From Clostridium sp. AM30-24 (GTDB lineage Bacteria > Bacillota > Clostridia > Lachnospirales > Lachnospiraceae), in assembly GCF_003480435.1 (NCBI RefSeq), contig NZ_QUJB01000002.1, positions 121,683-185,682 on the forward strand: a DNA stretch of 64,000 nt, in the 5' to 3' direction. The notes under the pieces were generated by a model. It was not told the origin of the DNA and did no database searches. It saw only the letters and a list, made by a program, of their open reading frames with translations. Positions 1-8,672 of the stretch are shown here, in pieces. Each line of letters opens with the position of its first letter. The first letter of the stretch is position 1. The translations under genes and the position numbers were made by a program.

Positions 1-50
1 TAAATATGATAAACACTCAGCAGCCAGCCATGTCCGCCCCAAGCGGATCA

Positions 51-79
51 TGGACAAATGCCTGTATCTATGGTATACT
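51..79 (+). promoter_or_regulatory. Strong sigma-A-type promoter upstream of the gdpP leader
   Basis: TGGACA (51-56) and TATACT (74-79) are separated by 17 bp, and a TG one base before the -10 makes it an extended -10. Transcription would start near 86, about 190 bp before gdpP, leaving a long structured leader. The motif is seen directly; activity is inferred. Confidence 0.75.
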
Positions 80-85
80 ATCCCC

Positions 86-232
86 AAAGTCGGTTCTGAT
101 ACATGGAGAAATTCTGCCCGAATTTCTCCATGCATAAAAAGGCACTAACGTGTCAAATGCACACTCGCGCAAGAGGAGTCTATCGCAAGCGACTGCGCTT
201 AGCGCGAGAATGTGTCAAGGCACATTCTTTTT
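86..232 (+). ncRNA. Structured leader or small RNA ending in a terminator, upstream of gdpP
   Basis: Downstream of the promoter at 51-79 lie a hairpin with 13-bp perfect arms (102-114 and 120-132, 5-nt loop), an inverted pair CTCGCGC/GCGCGAG bracketing about 165-208, and a terminator-like hairpin GAATGTG/CACATTC (208-214 and 221-227) followed by TTTTT. Because the terminator lies between promoter and gdpP, this is either an attenuated 5' leader or an independent RNA of about 147 nt. It matches no riboswitch family I recognise. The short AC-rich and GC-rich inverted pieces could also belong to a dispersed repeat. Confidence 0.45.
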
Positions 233-279
233 ATGGTCTTGCTATGCCCATTTTACCGGGCGGCGGATAGGAGATAAGA

Positions 280-2319
280 ATGAAAGATGATAAAAAGGTC
301 AGCCATATTCTGCAGCTTTACCTTCAGTGGCCGGTATTTTTAACGGCACTGGTAATCCTTGCGGGAGCTGCGGTCAACCTGATCTCACGCAAGGCGGGAT
401 TCGTGATGCTTGCATTTACGGTGATCTACGCGGCGTGTGCCGGAACCCTGTATATGTACGGAAAGAAGCGGGCTCTCGGCAGTCTGGTGTCCTTTGCGTC
501 AGCATACAGCTGGAGCCAGAAACAGCTTCTGGCGTCTCTGGAGCTGCCCTACGCGATCGCGGACACGGATGGTAAGATCCTTTGGATGAACCGCGCCTTT
601 GAGGCGGTGACCAAAGAAGAGAAGAGCGCAGGGAAAAGCCTGACAATGCTCTTCAAGGAGATCACAGTGGAATCCCTCGAGAAGATGGAAAATGCGATGG
701 AAGTCCATGTGATCTATGGGGAATCGAAATACCGCGTGAGTATGAAACGCGTGACGATCCGCCCGGATGAGCTTGCCTCCGGAATCCCGGAGAAGCAGAC
801 GGAGCAGCAGATCCTTGCGGTGTATCTCTATGATGAGACAGAGCTCTATAACTACAAGCAGGCGATCACAGACCAGAAGATGGTCGCGGGCCTGATCTAT
901 CTGGACAACTATGATGAGGCGTTGGAGAGTGTCGAGGAAGTCCGCAGATCGCTTTTAACGGCCCTGATCGACCGAAAGATCAACAAGTACATTTCGGCGG
1001 TCAACGGTATCGTAAAGAAACTGGAAAAGGATAAGTATTTCTTCGCGATCAAGCAGTGCTATATGCCGCGTCTGGAAAAAGAGCGGTTTGGACTGCTTGA
1101 GGAGGTAAAGACCGTCAATATCGGAAACGAGATGGCGGTGACCTTAAGTATCGGTATCGGAATGAACGGCGATACCTACAGCCAGAACTATGATTATGCC
1201 CGTACAGCAATCGATATGGCCCTCGGCCGCGGCGGTGATCAGGCGGTAGTAAAATGCGGCCAAAAGATCCAGTATTACGGCGGAAAGGCCCAGCAGTTAG
1301 AGAAAACGACCCGTGTCAAGGCCCGCGTCAAAGCCCATGCCCTCAGGGAGCTTCTTGAGACAAAGGACTGCCTTCTGATCATGGGACATAAGATCGGAGA
1401 TATCGACTGCTTTGGCGCGGCGATCGGAATGTACCGGATCGCATCCGCTCTGAATAAGAAGGCACATATCGTGATCAATGAAGTGACCTCCTCGGTGCGT
1501 CCGATGATGGAACGCTTTGAGACCGGCGATTATCCGAAGGACCTGTTCCTCACGGGAAGTGAGGCCGCGGATATCGTGGATAACAATACGGCGCTTGTCG
1601 TTGTGGACGTCAACCGCCCGAGTATCACAGAAGAACCGGACCTTTTAAAACTCGTAAAGACCATCGTTGTCATCGACCACCACCGTCAGTCCAGCGAGAT
1701 TATCACAAACGCGACTCTGTCCTATGTAGAGCCTTATGCGTCATCTGCCTGCGAGCTGGTTGCGGAGATCTTACAGTATGTTGCCGATAGTATCCGGATC
1801 AAATCCCCGGAGGCGGACGCTATGTACGCGGGAATCGTGATCGATACGAACAACTTTACAAATCAGGCGGGTGTCCGCACCTTTGAGGCGGCGGCGTTCC
1901 TTAGAAGAAACGGAGCGGACGTGACGAGAGTCCGGAAGCTGTTCCGTGACAGTATGGAGGACTACAAGGCGAAAGCCGAGGCAGTCCGTCAGGCAGAGGT
2001 CTATAAGAAATACTTTGCCATCAGCGTGTGCCCGGCAGAGGGCGTAGAAAGCCCGACAGTAGTAGGTGCACAGGCTGCAAACGAGCTTCTTGACATTGTG
2101 GGAATGAAGGCATCTGTCGTTCTGACCCCATATGAAGGCAAGATCTATATCAGCGCGAGATCGATCGACGAAGTCAATGTCCAGGTCATGATGGAAAAGC
2201 TGGGCGGAGGCGGACACAGAACGATCGCAGGCGCACAGCTCCCGGGTGCTACCGTTGAGGAGGCCAAGGAGAAGGTGAAAGGCGTCATTGATATGATGCT
2301 GGAGAAAGGAGAAATTTAA
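280..2319 (+). CDS. gdpP: Cyclic-di-AMP phosphodiesterase GdpP (DHH family)
   Basis: Membrane-bound phosphodiesterase expected to hydrolyse the second messenger c-di-AMP. The 679-residue protein has the full GdpP layout: two hydrophobic segments (about 15-34 and 38-58), a PAS-like domain (about 85-190), a degenerate GGDEF-like domain (about 200-340) without the canonical motif, then DHH and DHHA1 domains. In the catalytic part I see GHKIGDIDC near 370, the IDHHR signature with D466-H467-H468, and GGGGHR at 642-647. Length matches the family (about 650-680). AGGAG lies just before the ATG. The next gene, rplI, starts one base after the stop, so they are surely cotranscribed, as in many Firmicutes. 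Family assignment is firm; activity is inferred from motifs. Confidence 0.96.
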   Translation: MKDDKKVSHILQLYLQWPVFLTALVILAGAAVNLISRKAGFVMLAFTVIYAACAGTLYMYGKKRALGSLVSFASAYSWSQKQLLASLELPYAIADTDGKILWMNRAFEAVTKEEKSAGKSLTMLFKEITVESLEKMENAMEVHVIYGESKYRVSMKRVTIRPDELASGIPEKQTEQQILAVYLYDETELYNYKQAITDQKMVAGLIYLDNYDEALESVEEVRRSLLTALIDRKINKYISAVNGIVKKLEKDKYFFAIKQCYMPRLEKERFGLLEEVKTVNIGNEMAVTLSIGIGMNGDTYSQNYDYARTAIDMALGRGGDQAVVKCGQKIQYYGGKAQQLEKTTRVKARVKAHALRELLETKDCLLIMGHKIGDIDCFGAAIGMYRIASALNKKAHIVINEVTSSVRPMMERFETGDYPKDLFLTGSEAADIVDNNTALVVVDVNRPSITEEPDLLKLVKTIVVIDHHRQSSEIITNATLSYVEPYASSACELVAEILQYVADSIRIKSPEADAMYAGIVIDTNNFTNQAGVRTFEAAAFLRRNGADVTRVRKLFRDSMEDYKAKAEAVRQAEVYKKYFAISVCPAEGVESPTVVGAQAANELLDIVGMKASVVLTPYEGKIYISARSIDEVNVQVMMEKLGGGGHRTIAGAQLPGATVEEAKEKVKGVIDMMLEKGEI

Positions 2320-2320
2320 G

Positions 2321-2767
2321 ATGGAAGTTGTATTATTAGAGGATGTGAAGGCACTTGGAAAAAAGGGCCAGGTCGTAAAGGTAAATGACGGATATGCGAG
2401 AAACTTTATCCTTCCGAAAAAGCTTGGTGTTGAGGCGACATCCAAGAACTTAAACGATTTAAAGCTCCAGAAAGCAAACGCGGAGAAGGTTGCGGCAGAG
2501 CAGCTTGCGGAGGCTAAGAAGCTTGCGGAGGAGATCGATAAGATGTCAGTAACCGTTTCGATCAAAGCCGGCGAGGGCGGACGCGCGTTCGGTTCCGTCT
2601 CCACAAAGGAGATCGCGAAGGCGGCGAAGGACCAGTTAAAGCTTGATATCGATAAGAAGAAGATGGTTCTGCCGGAGCCGATCAAGAGCATCGGAAGCTT
2701 TGAGGTTCCGATCAAGCTCCACAAGGAAGTAACAGCAAGACTCAGCGTGAAGGTCGTTGAGGCATAA
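2321..2767 (+). CDS. rplI: 50S ribosomal protein L9
   Basis: Large-subunit protein that binds 23S rRNA. The 148-residue sequence opens with the typical [16 protein letters not shown], continues with the conserved GYARNFILP loop, then a long charged helix (about 45-75) and the C-terminal rRNA-binding domain. Length is standard. AAAGGAG within the end of gdpP serves as ribosome binding site; the start lies one base after the gdpP stop. gdpP-rplI-dnaB order is a common Firmicutes arrangement. Confidence 0.98.
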   Translation: MEVVLLEDVKALGKKGQVVKVNDGYARNFILPKKLGVEATSKNLNDLKLQKANAEKVAAEQLAEAKKLAEEIDKMSVTVSIKAGEGGRAFGSVSTKEIAKAAKDQLKLDIDKKKMVLPEPIKSIGSFEVPIKLHKEVTARLSVKVVEA

Positions 2768-2868
2768 AGACTGAATGTCTGCCGCGTGTGCAATACGCGG
2801 ACAGCACAGTTGAAATTCAGGGCAGGAAACCAGGTAGAGGTTCCGGTCTGCAAAGTAAGAAAGAAAAC

Positions 2869-2896
2869 GGCTTCTGCAGAAATATATGCAGAAGCC
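2869..2896. terminator. Strong hairpin between rplI and dnaB
   Basis: GGCTTCTGCA (2869-2878) and TGCAGAAGCC (2887-2896) form a perfect 10-bp stem with an 8-nt loop. No T-run follows, so it may be an RNA-stability or processing structure, or a weak terminator that reduces read-through into dnaB. A second imperfect hairpin around CCGCGT/ACGCGG lies just after rplI (about 2781-2801). Confidence 0.4.
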
Positions 2897-2940
2897 GCGC
2901 GAAGTTATAGACACAGACGTACAGAGAGGAAATCGGACAG

Positions 2941-4281
2941 ATGGAAGAAGCGTTAGTAAAAAGGGTTTTGCCGCACAGCGTTGAGGCGGAGCAGTCGGTG
3001 ATCGGTTCCATGCTGATGGACAGGGATGCGATCATCGCGGCATCGGAGATCGTGGTCGCGGACGACTTTTATCAGCGTCAGTACGGGATCATGTTTGATA
3101 CGATGGTGGAGCTGTTCAATGAGGGAAAACCGGTGGATCTGGTCACGCTTCAGGACAGGCTGAAGGAAAAGGATGTCCCGCCGGAGGTGTGCAGTCTGGA
3201 TTTTGTCCGCGACATCTTGGCAACGGTTCCGACTTCCGCGAATGTGCGCTCCTATGCCACGATCGTCCATGAAAAGGCGGTTCTCCGCCGCCTGATCAGG
3301 ATCAACGAGGAGATCGCCAACAACTGTTATTCCGGAAAGGACAGCCTTGAAGTGATCCTGGCTGACACGGAAAAGCAGATCTTCAACCTGTTGGAAAGCC
3401 GCGCTTCCGGCGATTTCGTGCCGATCCGTCAGGTCGCGCTGAACGTCCTTGATAAGATCGAGCAGGCGACCCGCTCAAAATCCACGGTAACGGGTCTTCC
3501 GACGGGATTTATCGATCTCGATTACCGGATGTCCGGACTCCAGCCTTCGGATCTGATCCTGATCGCTGCCCGCCCGTCTATGGGAAAGACGGCGTTCGTG
3601 TTAAATATTACTGATTATATCGCGGTCCGGAGACAGAAGACCTGCCTGATCTTCAGTCTGGAGATGTCGAAGGAGCAGTTGGTAAACCGTATGTTGTCCA
3701 TGGAGTCCAACGTGGATTCCCAGAAGCTCCGTACCGGTACCCTGACGGATGCGGACTGGGACGCTGTCGTGGAAGGAATCGGTACGATTGGAAGCTCCAA
3801 GCTTGTTATTGACGATACGCCGGGTATTTCCATCATGGAACTTCGTTCCAAATGCCGGAAGGTTAAGCTGGAACATGGCCTCGACCTCGTTATGATCGAC
3901 TACCTGCAGTTAATGTCGGGCAGCGGAAAGAACGGGGACAACCGCCAGCAGGAGATTTCCGAGATCTCAAGATCCTTAAAGGCGATCGCGAGGGAGCTGA
4001 GCGTTCCGGTGATCGCCCTGTCCCAGCTTTCCCGTGCCTGCGAGACAAGAACGGATCACAGACCGATGCTTTCGGACCTTCGAGAGTCCGGAGCCATCGA
4101 GCAGGATGCCGACGTTGTTATGTTCCTGTACCGTGACGATTATTATAATAAGGATACGGATAACCCGAACACGGCGGAGGTTATTATCGCGAAACAGCGT
4201 AACGGCCCGATCGGAACCGTATATCTTGGCTGGAAACCGGAACTGACCCGGTTTGTGAATATTGCGAAAGAGCAGCAGTAA
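2941..4281 (+). CDS. dnaB: Replicative DNA helicase DnaB
   Basis: Hexameric 5'-3' helicase of the replication fork. The 446-residue protein has an N-terminal primase-interaction domain (about 8-110, with the conserved PHSVEAEQSVIGSML opening), a linker, and a RecA-like motor with Walker A ARPSMGKTAF (about 208-217), Walker B region VMIDYLQLM (about 316-324) and the SDLRESGAIEQDAD segment. No intein interrupts it. GAGAGGA precedes the ATG by about 10 bases. It follows rplI by 173 bp containing hairpins. Confidence 0.98.
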   Translation: MEEALVKRVLPHSVEAEQSVIGSMLMDRDAIIAASEIVVADDFYQRQYGIMFDTMVELFNEGKPVDLVTLQDRLKEKDVPPEVCSLDFVRDILATVPTSANVRSYATIVHEKAVLRRLIRINEEIANNCYSGKDSLEVILADTEKQIFNLLESRASGDFVPIRQVALNVLDKIEQATRSKSTVTGLPTGFIDLDYRMSGLQPSDLILIAARPSMGKTAFVLNITDYIAVRRQKTCLIFSLEMSKEQLVNRMLSMESNVDSQKLRTGTLTDADWDAVVEGIGTIGSSKLVIDDTPGISIMELRSKCRKVKLEHGLDLVMIDYLQLMSGSGKNGDNRQQEISEISRSLKAIARELSVPVIALSQLSRACETRTDHRPMLSDLRESGAIEQDADVVMFLYRDDYYNKDTDNPNTAEVIIAKQRNGPIGTVYLGWKPELTRFVNIAKEQQ

Positions 4282-4290
4282 ATGCCTGGT

Positions 4291-4345
4291 TAAGCGCCTG
4301 CTTTCGAATGGAATTTGAAGAAATTTCATCGGAGGCGGGCGCTCT
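4291..4345 (+). terminator. Possible weak terminator after dnaB
   Basis: GCGCCTGC just after the dnaB stop can pair imperfectly with GGCGGGCGC about 40 bases later, followed by TCTTGTC. The stem is interrupted and the T-run poor, so this is tentative. Confidence 0.25.
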
Positions 4346-4524
4346 TGTCATATTAAGGGGTGGCTTCACATATATTATTAGCAATCTGATAACGGTTTTG
4401 CAGGCATGCGGCAGTCTGTGGACATGCTGAGAAACTGGATCAAACAGAGTCGAACAATCGTTGCGGTTCATGGCAGAAATTTTCCGGACTGTGACGAAAA
4501 TCATGTGAAAGGAAGAGGATGACC

Positions 4525-5190
4525 ATGTCAGAAACACATTATCTGATCTCCGACGCCTCGAAAAAGGTTGATGTGGAATCTCATGTACTTCGGTACTGGG
4601 AGGAGGAACTGGAGATGAACATCCCTCGCAACGAGATGGGACATCGGTATTATACGGATTTTCATATCCGTCTTTTTAAACAGATCAAGGAATTGAAGGA
4701 AAAGGGGTATCAGTTAAAGGCGATCAAGACGGCGTTAGCGAAGACGCTGGATGCGAAGGGTGAGTCAGTGGCACCCACAGATATCCTTGAGGAGGATGTT
4801 ATGACGGCATTGAAGGAATGTACGGAGCAGGAGAAGAGAGATCTGGAAAAGCTGGATCCGGGGGAAGCCGCGGAACTCATGAACCGGGAAAAAGCAGAGC
4901 AGTTCAGGGAATTTCTCACCCAGATGATCGGACAGGCCATCGAGGAGAATAACGAGAAGCTGAGCCAGGACATCAGCCGGATGGTGAACGATAAAGTGTT
5001 AAATGAGATCGATTACCTGATGCGGGTGGCAGATGAGCGGGATGAAGAGCGGTTCCGGCAGCTGGATGAGACGATCCGGCTTTATCAGAAGGAGAATAAA
5101 GGGAGGGCGGAAGCCGCGGCGGCGAAAGCACCGTTTTTGCCGTCGATCTTCAGAAAGAGAAAGTTTGGGAGAAATGGAAATAAGCTTTGA
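4525..5190 (+). CDS. MerR-family transcriptional regulator
   Basis: The 221-residue protein starts with a MerR-type winged helix: ISDASKKVDVESHVLRYWEEE followed by the RYYTDF signature (about residues 34-39) and a helix ending KEKGYQLKAIKTAL. After this comes a long charged, probably coiled-coil region (about 90-200), rich in Glu, Lys and Arg, with no metal-binding cysteines. The effector is therefore unknown. I chose ATG 4525 over ATG 4519 because AAAGGAAGAGG (4508-4518) abuts 4519 but sits 6 bases before 4525. It lies downstream of dnaB in the same direction and ends at a bidirectional terminator (5255-5288). Confidence 0.8.
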   Translation: MSETHYLISDASKKVDVESHVLRYWEEELEMNIPRNEMGHRYYTDFHIRLFKQIKELKEKGYQLKAIKTALAKTLDAKGESVAPTDILEEDVMTALKECTEQEKRDLEKLDPGEAAELMNREKAEQFREFLTQMIGQAIEENNEKLSQDISRMVNDKVLNEIDYLMRVADERDEERFRQLDETIRLYQKENKGRAEAAAAKAPFLPSIFRKRKFGRNGNKL

Positions 5191-5254
5191 TGAGAGCAAA
5201 AATGAGCACCCCTTTCGCGAAGATCTGGATTCTGGATCAGAATCCACAGAAATC

Positions 5255-5288
5255 AAAAAGCCGCTGTTCGAATAGAACAACGGCTTTT
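5255..5288. terminator. Bidirectional terminator between the merR-type gene and ferredoxin
   Basis: AAAAAGCCGCTGTTC and GAACAACGGCTTTT form a long stem (5255-5288) with A-rich and T-rich flanks on both sides, serving the convergent genes on either strand. Confidence 0.85.
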
Positions 5289-5310
5289 ATGTATTGGTTT
5301 GCGTTTGTGA

Positions 5311-5481
5311 TCAACCCTCGTTGATTGCGCCTGTCGGACAGACACCAGCACAAGTACCGCAGCTGATGCAAGTATCAGCGTCGATTACGTACTGTCCATC
5401 TCCCTGAGAAATAGCGTTTACCGGACATTCACCAGCACAAGTACCGCAGCTAACGCAGCTATCGCTAATTACATATGCCAT
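5311..5481 (-). CDS. Small 2[4Fe-4S] ferredoxin
   Basis: A 56-residue clostridial-type ferredoxin, a soluble low-potential electron carrier. The translation shows two near-identical cluster motifs, each CxxCGTCAGxCP (first cysteines at residues 9 and 38), flanked by VISDS and VIDAD beta strands. These are eight cysteines in two CX2CX2CX3CP blocks, as for a bacterial 2[4Fe-4S] ferredoxin. The ATG at 5481 is preceded by AAAGGAGGT. It is monocistronic: its own promoter lies at 5513-5541 and a terminator at 5255-5288. The exact redox partner cannot be told from here. Confidence 0.95.
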   Translation of the reverse strand: MAYVISDSCVSCGTCAGECPVNAISQGDGQYVIDADTCISCGTCAGVCPTGAINEG

Positions 5482-5512
5482 GACAAAATACCTCCTTTAT
5501 TTATTTTATTTC

Positions 5513-5541
5513 ATTCTATAATAAACGATCAAATTATTCAA
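5513..5541 (-). promoter_or_regulatory. Ferredoxin promoter
   Basis: On the minus strand TTGAAT (5536-5541) and TAGAAT (5513-5518) are 17 bp apart, about 30 bp upstream of the ferredoxin start. Both hexamers match consensus in five or four of six positions. Confidence 0.6.
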
Positions 5542-5791
5542 GGGGAAAATCATGAAAAAATGTACCTAATAAGGAACATAAAACCAGTAAATATGGGGTT
5601 AGACAGTCACAACTCGAGTTAGTCTACTCTTACTTTTGCAGACGAAAATCGACCCGGATGTCATTCAGCTGAAAGCATTTCATGATGGTCACCATATGCG
5701 GACAGGCATTTTTTAAACTGGAAATATCATATCATACAGGTATGCATGATGCGGCTGCACCATCAGCACCAGCAGATTTTGTAAAACCACC
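5542..5791. other. Intergenic stretch without a recognisable gene
   Basis: Between the divergent ferredoxin and DUF1858 promoters lie about 250 bp. Open frames here are short, lack ribosome binding sites and show no family signature. I see no RNA gene or repeat in it. Confidence 0.5.
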
Positions 5792-5820
5792 TTGCCAAGA
5801 AACGAAAAAAGTATTATACT
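5792..5820 (+). promoter_or_regulatory. Promoter of the DUF1858 gene
   Basis: TTGCCA (5792-5797), a 17-bp spacer and TATACT (5815-5820), about 98 bp upstream of the start. The leader between contains an imperfect inverted repeat around GGCATAAG and TTATGCC (about 5833-5863). Confidence 0.65.
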
Positions 5821-5917
5821 CTCGATATGCTGGCATAAGGGCAGTATGCCTGTTATGCCGGAAACAATCGTAGAAAATTGCCCTCGGCAGATTTCGAAGG
5901 TGAAAGGAGGATTTATC

Positions 5918-6124
5918 ATGCAGATTTCAAAAGAAATGCTCATTGGTGAGCTTCTTCAGGTTGATGAGAATATGGCTCAGATTTTAATGGGCGCTGGAAT
6001 GCACTGCATCGGATGCCCGTCTTCTCAGATGGAGTCTCTGGAAGAGGCTTGCATGGTTCACGGAATTCCGGTAGAAAAACTTGTAAGTGTAATTAACGAG
6101 TATCTGGCTCAGAAGCAGCAGTAA
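5918..6124 (+). CDS. DUF1858 domain protein (hybrid-cluster-associated redox disulfide family)
   Basis: A 68-residue protein made up entirely of a DUF1858 domain. The conserved features are the N-terminal ISKEMLIGELL, a CxxC pair in MHCIGCPSSQMESLEEAC (Cys30 and Cys33, plus Cys45) and the C-terminal helix. Members are small redox-like proteins often found near hybrid cluster proteins, ferredoxins or nitrite/sulfite enzymes; the exact role is unknown. The true start is ATG 5918, seven bases after AAAGGAGG; the frame is open further upstream, but without a ribosome binding site. The gene stands alone between its promoter (5792-5820) and a strong terminator (6188-6230). Confidence 0.9.
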   Translation: MQISKEMLIGELLQVDENMAQILMGAGMHCIGCPSSQMESLEEACMVHGIPVEKLVSVINEYLAQKQQ

Positions 6125-6187
6125 TGGACGAGGCCGCTCGCGGGAGTCGGGCCTGACGGCTGTGAAAACGGTCAGAGAATGTAAAAA

Positions 6188-6230
6188 GGACTGTGGTTTG
6201 GGATTTAGCTCCTGCTCCACAGTCCTTTTT
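6188..6230 (+). terminator. Terminator of the DUF1858 gene
   Basis: GGACTGTGG (6188-6196) pairs with CCACAGTCC (6217-6225), followed directly by TTTTT. Confidence 0.9.
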
Positions 6231-6250
6231 GCGTCATAGTATGAAATTCG

Positions 6251-6281
6251 GCTGCTGTTTGTGTAAGGCGCGAACAGTAAC
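6251..6281. repeat. Partial copy of a dispersed inverted repeat
   Basis: GGCGCGAACAGTAAC (6267-6281) is identical to the right end of the palindromic element at 26731-26861, and CTGTTTG to its left recalls the partner arm. It lies at the 3' end of mecA. Confidence 0.5.
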
Positions 6282-6282
6282 A

Positions 6283-7047
6283 TTATAAGTTCTGCAGGAC
6301 CTTCAGCGCGTCCTTCTTCACGATCTTGTCATAATGCTCTGCATAATATGCACCGGATGCGGCGGCATCACCTTTCACTCTTGTTCCGTACTCGGAAAGT
6401 GCATTGCAGACCCGGTTGAAGGAGATCTCGCTGTCGTTTTCCTTTTTGAGGATCAGATAGAAGACACCGTTTTCCGGATTCTTATAGAGAACACTGCTTC
6501 CTTTAAAAATAGCGCCGGTCTGTCTTGCGGCTTCACAGACGAGGTCCAGAGAAGAGAACTGGTAGATCCTTGTAAACTGTGCAGGATTTCCCGGCTCCGC
6601 TTTTTTCTGCGGACCGTTTGCGGACGCGGCCGGAGTCTCCGGAGCTTTTTCTCCTTCCGATTTCAGGATTCCGCTCTGAGTCAGGATATTGATCAGGCCA
6701 TCGGCACCTTCCAGAACTTCCGAGGTGAGATTTCCCCAGCCGTTATCATTCTCGTCCTCCTCCGGTGAGAATTTGGAGAAACGGGTATCAAGTTCTTCGG
6801 GATCTTCCATTTTCGTGATGATCAGCATGACGCTCTCGTTCGCCATTGGGATCGCCTCGACCATAAGAGGGATATCTTCCGCCTCGAAGCCGACCTCGTT
6901 CGCGGCGCGCTGGATCATCTCGCGGAAAAGATTGCGGGCCTTTTCACTCCCATAAGCCAGCTCACCGAGATTCATATTCCGGACACTCAGGTCAAAGTTG
7001 CTGAGAGTGCAGCGGATCTGGTTTTCGTTGATACGTTCTATTTTCAT
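6283..7047 (-). CDS. mecA: Adaptor protein MecA
   Basis: Adaptor that brings substrates to the ClpC AAA+ protease. The 254-residue protein has the MecA layout: an N-terminal domain opening MKIERINENQIRCTLSNFDL and containing LMVEAIPM (about 1-90), an acidic and Ala/Pro-rich linker (about 90-150, including EEDENDNGWGN), and a C-terminal ClpC-binding domain (about 155-254). Length agrees with clostridial MecA. AGGAAGTGA lies before the ATG at 7047. It is transcribed alone; clpC is not in this window, so the substrate cannot be inferred. Confidence 0.85.
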   Translation of the reverse strand: MKIERINENQIRCTLSNFDLSVRNMNLGELAYGSEKARNLFREMIQRAANEVGFEAEDIPLMVEAIPMANESVMLIITKMEDPEELDTRFSKFSPEEDENDNGWGNLTSEVLEGADGLINILTQSGILKSEGEKAPETPAASANGPQKKAEPGNPAQFTRIYQFSSLDLVCEAARQTGAIFKGSSVLYKNPENGVFYLILKKENDSEISFNRVCNALSEYGTRVKGDAAASGAYYAEHYDKIVKKDALKVLQNL

Positions 7048-7137
7048 AGGATCACTTCCTGTCTGGTTAAATTTAACAATTTCTGCGGTCTGCCGGATTC
7101 TTCATAAAGGGACAAAAAACCGCATTTTTACATCTAT

Positions 7138-7167
7138 AATATACTATATCCTATTCAGCTTTTGCAA
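7138..7167 (-). promoter_or_regulatory. Probable mecA promoter
   Basis: On the minus strand TTGCAA (7162-7167) and TATATT (7138-7143) are 18 bp apart, about 90 bp upstream of mecA in an AT-rich stretch. Confidence 0.5.
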
Positions 7168-7319
7168 TCCTATGAGGGAAATTTATTAAAATTTAATCAG
7201 TTTGACATTTACAAGATGGTTTGAAATGAGGGGGCGTATATTAGAATACTCGCAAGAGGTTGTGTTGCCGAAAGGAGGTGTGACGGTCTATCGAACGCGT
7301 TCTGTTTGGCAAATACCGG

Positions 7320-8672
7320 TTGTGCAGGGAGTTGGGAAACGGACGGTCCGGTACCGTATATCTGGCGTATCACATAGAGCTGGAAGAATACCGGGCAGTA
7401 AAAATAGTCCCAAAATCCATAGCGGATTATGATACTTTTAGAAAAGAAGCACTTTTTCTGAAAACACTGAGGCATCCGGGAATCCCCATCGTCTATGATG
7501 TGGAGGAAGATACCGGATACAGTTATCTGATCGAAGAATATCTGGAAGGCGAATCTTTATATGCCCTGGTAAAACGTATGGGCAGCTTGTCGGTTAAGGC
7601 GGCAGTGGATCTTGGAATACAGATCTGCCGTATCATTCAGTTCATGAATTCAGCAGAAAATCCTATTTTGTATTTAGACTTGCAGCCAAAAAATCTGCTG
7701 GTATGCAACGGAGACCTTCGGCTAACGGATTTTGATCATGCACAATATGCATCAGACGCAGCAGCGTTTGGAGAGCGGTACGGTACGATCGGTTTTGCGG
7801 CGCCGGAGCAGTACACAGGGGAACCTCTGGACTGCCGGACAGATGTATACGCGATCGGTGCGCTTCTCTTTTTTATGAGCCGTGGGGATGTGCCGGGAAA
7901 GGCTTTGGAATACAGGAATGAACCGGAGTACAGAAAGCTTGACCGGATCATACGCGGATGTATGGAAAGAAAAAAAGAGGCGCGTTATCAGAGCGCGAAG
8001 GAACTGCAGGAAACGCTGCAGGAGCTGCAGGACCAACTGAAAGAACGGGCAGCAGAATCTCGGATCGTTGTGTTTGCCGGAGCGGCAGCGGGGATCGGAA
8101 CGACTCATGCGGCTCTCGGAATGTCTTGTTTTCTGACCCGGAATGGGTGTCCGGCTTTATATCAGGAAGCTTACGATACGGATACGGTTCGCGTCCTTGC
8201 GAAAAATATGGGAATCAAGACGGACAGGACCGGCGTATATCGAATTGGATGCGGAAGCATCCTGCCTTATTATGGTGAAGCTGTGAAGCTGCCATATCTT
8301 TATTTTCCAGTAGTTATAAAAGATGCGGGAGTGATCCGCCCGGAAGAAACACTTCCGGAAGCAGATTTTTATGTTCTTGTATGCGGAGGAAAATGGTGGG
8401 AGATCGACAGGAGTGTAAATGCGGCAAAAACTCTCAGAAGCCGTGGAAAAGTGATCCTGCTTTTCAACCATATGGAGAAAAAAACACGTCTGAAACTTCC
8501 AAAGGTTTTATCTGATATTCATTATTTCTTTCTTCCGTTCTTTTCAAACCCATTCAGAGAAGATAAAGCTGCCAACACCTGTTACCGGGATCTGTGGAAT
8601 GATGGTACAGGGGGAATTAGATGGAAAAGAAAATATTTGCTGCAGAAACCAGGGAGAAACGGAGCAGAATGA
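7320..8672 (+). CDS. Degenerate Ser/Thr kinase fused to a P-loop-like domain
   Basis: The first 240 residues are a protein-kinase fold: Gly-rich loop LGNGRSGTVY, the ATP lysine in RAVKIV, catalytic loop YLDLQPKNLL (Asp and Asn kept, His-Arg of HRD replaced), DFD instead of DFG, then APEQY. No membrane segment or PASTA repeats follow. From about residue 245 a second domain begins with GAAAGIGTTHAALG, resembling a MinD/ParA-type P-loop but with the lysine of GKT replaced by Thr. The next gene carries the same variant and overlaps this one by about 50 bp, so they act as a pair. The start is uncertain: TTG 7320 has no Shine-Dalgarno, while AAAGGAGGT at 7271-7279 is followed in frame only by TGA (7281) and then ATC 7290; homology-like residues (VLFGKYRL) extend upstream of 7320. 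Substrate unknown. Confidence 0.75.
   Translation: MCRELGNGRSGTVYLAYHIELEEYRAVKIVPKSIADYDTFRKEALFLKTLRHPGIPIVYDVEEDTGYSYLIEEYLEGESLYALVKRMGSLSVKAAVDLGIQICRIIQFMNSAENPILYLDLQPKNLLVCNGDLRLTDFDHAQYASDAAAFGERYGTIGFAAPEQYTGEPLDCRTDVYAIGALLFFMSRGDVPGKALEYRNEPEYRKLDRIIRGCMERKKEARYQSAKELQETLQELQDQLKERAAESRIVVFAGAAAGIGTTHAALGMSCFLTRNGCPALYQEAYDTDTVRVLAKNMGIKTDRTGVYRIGCGSILPYYGEAVKLPYLYFPVVIKDAGVIRPEETLPEADFYVLVCGGKWWEIDRSVNAAKTLRSRGKVILLFNHMEKKTRLKLPKVLSDIHYFFLPFFSNPFREDKAANTCYRDLWNDGTGGIRWKRKYLLQKPGRNGAE

Noticed and set aside
1771..2853. 360-residue antisense frame opposite gdpP/rplI
   Set aside because: Both opposite-strand genes are certain; the frame is a shadow caused by codon bias.
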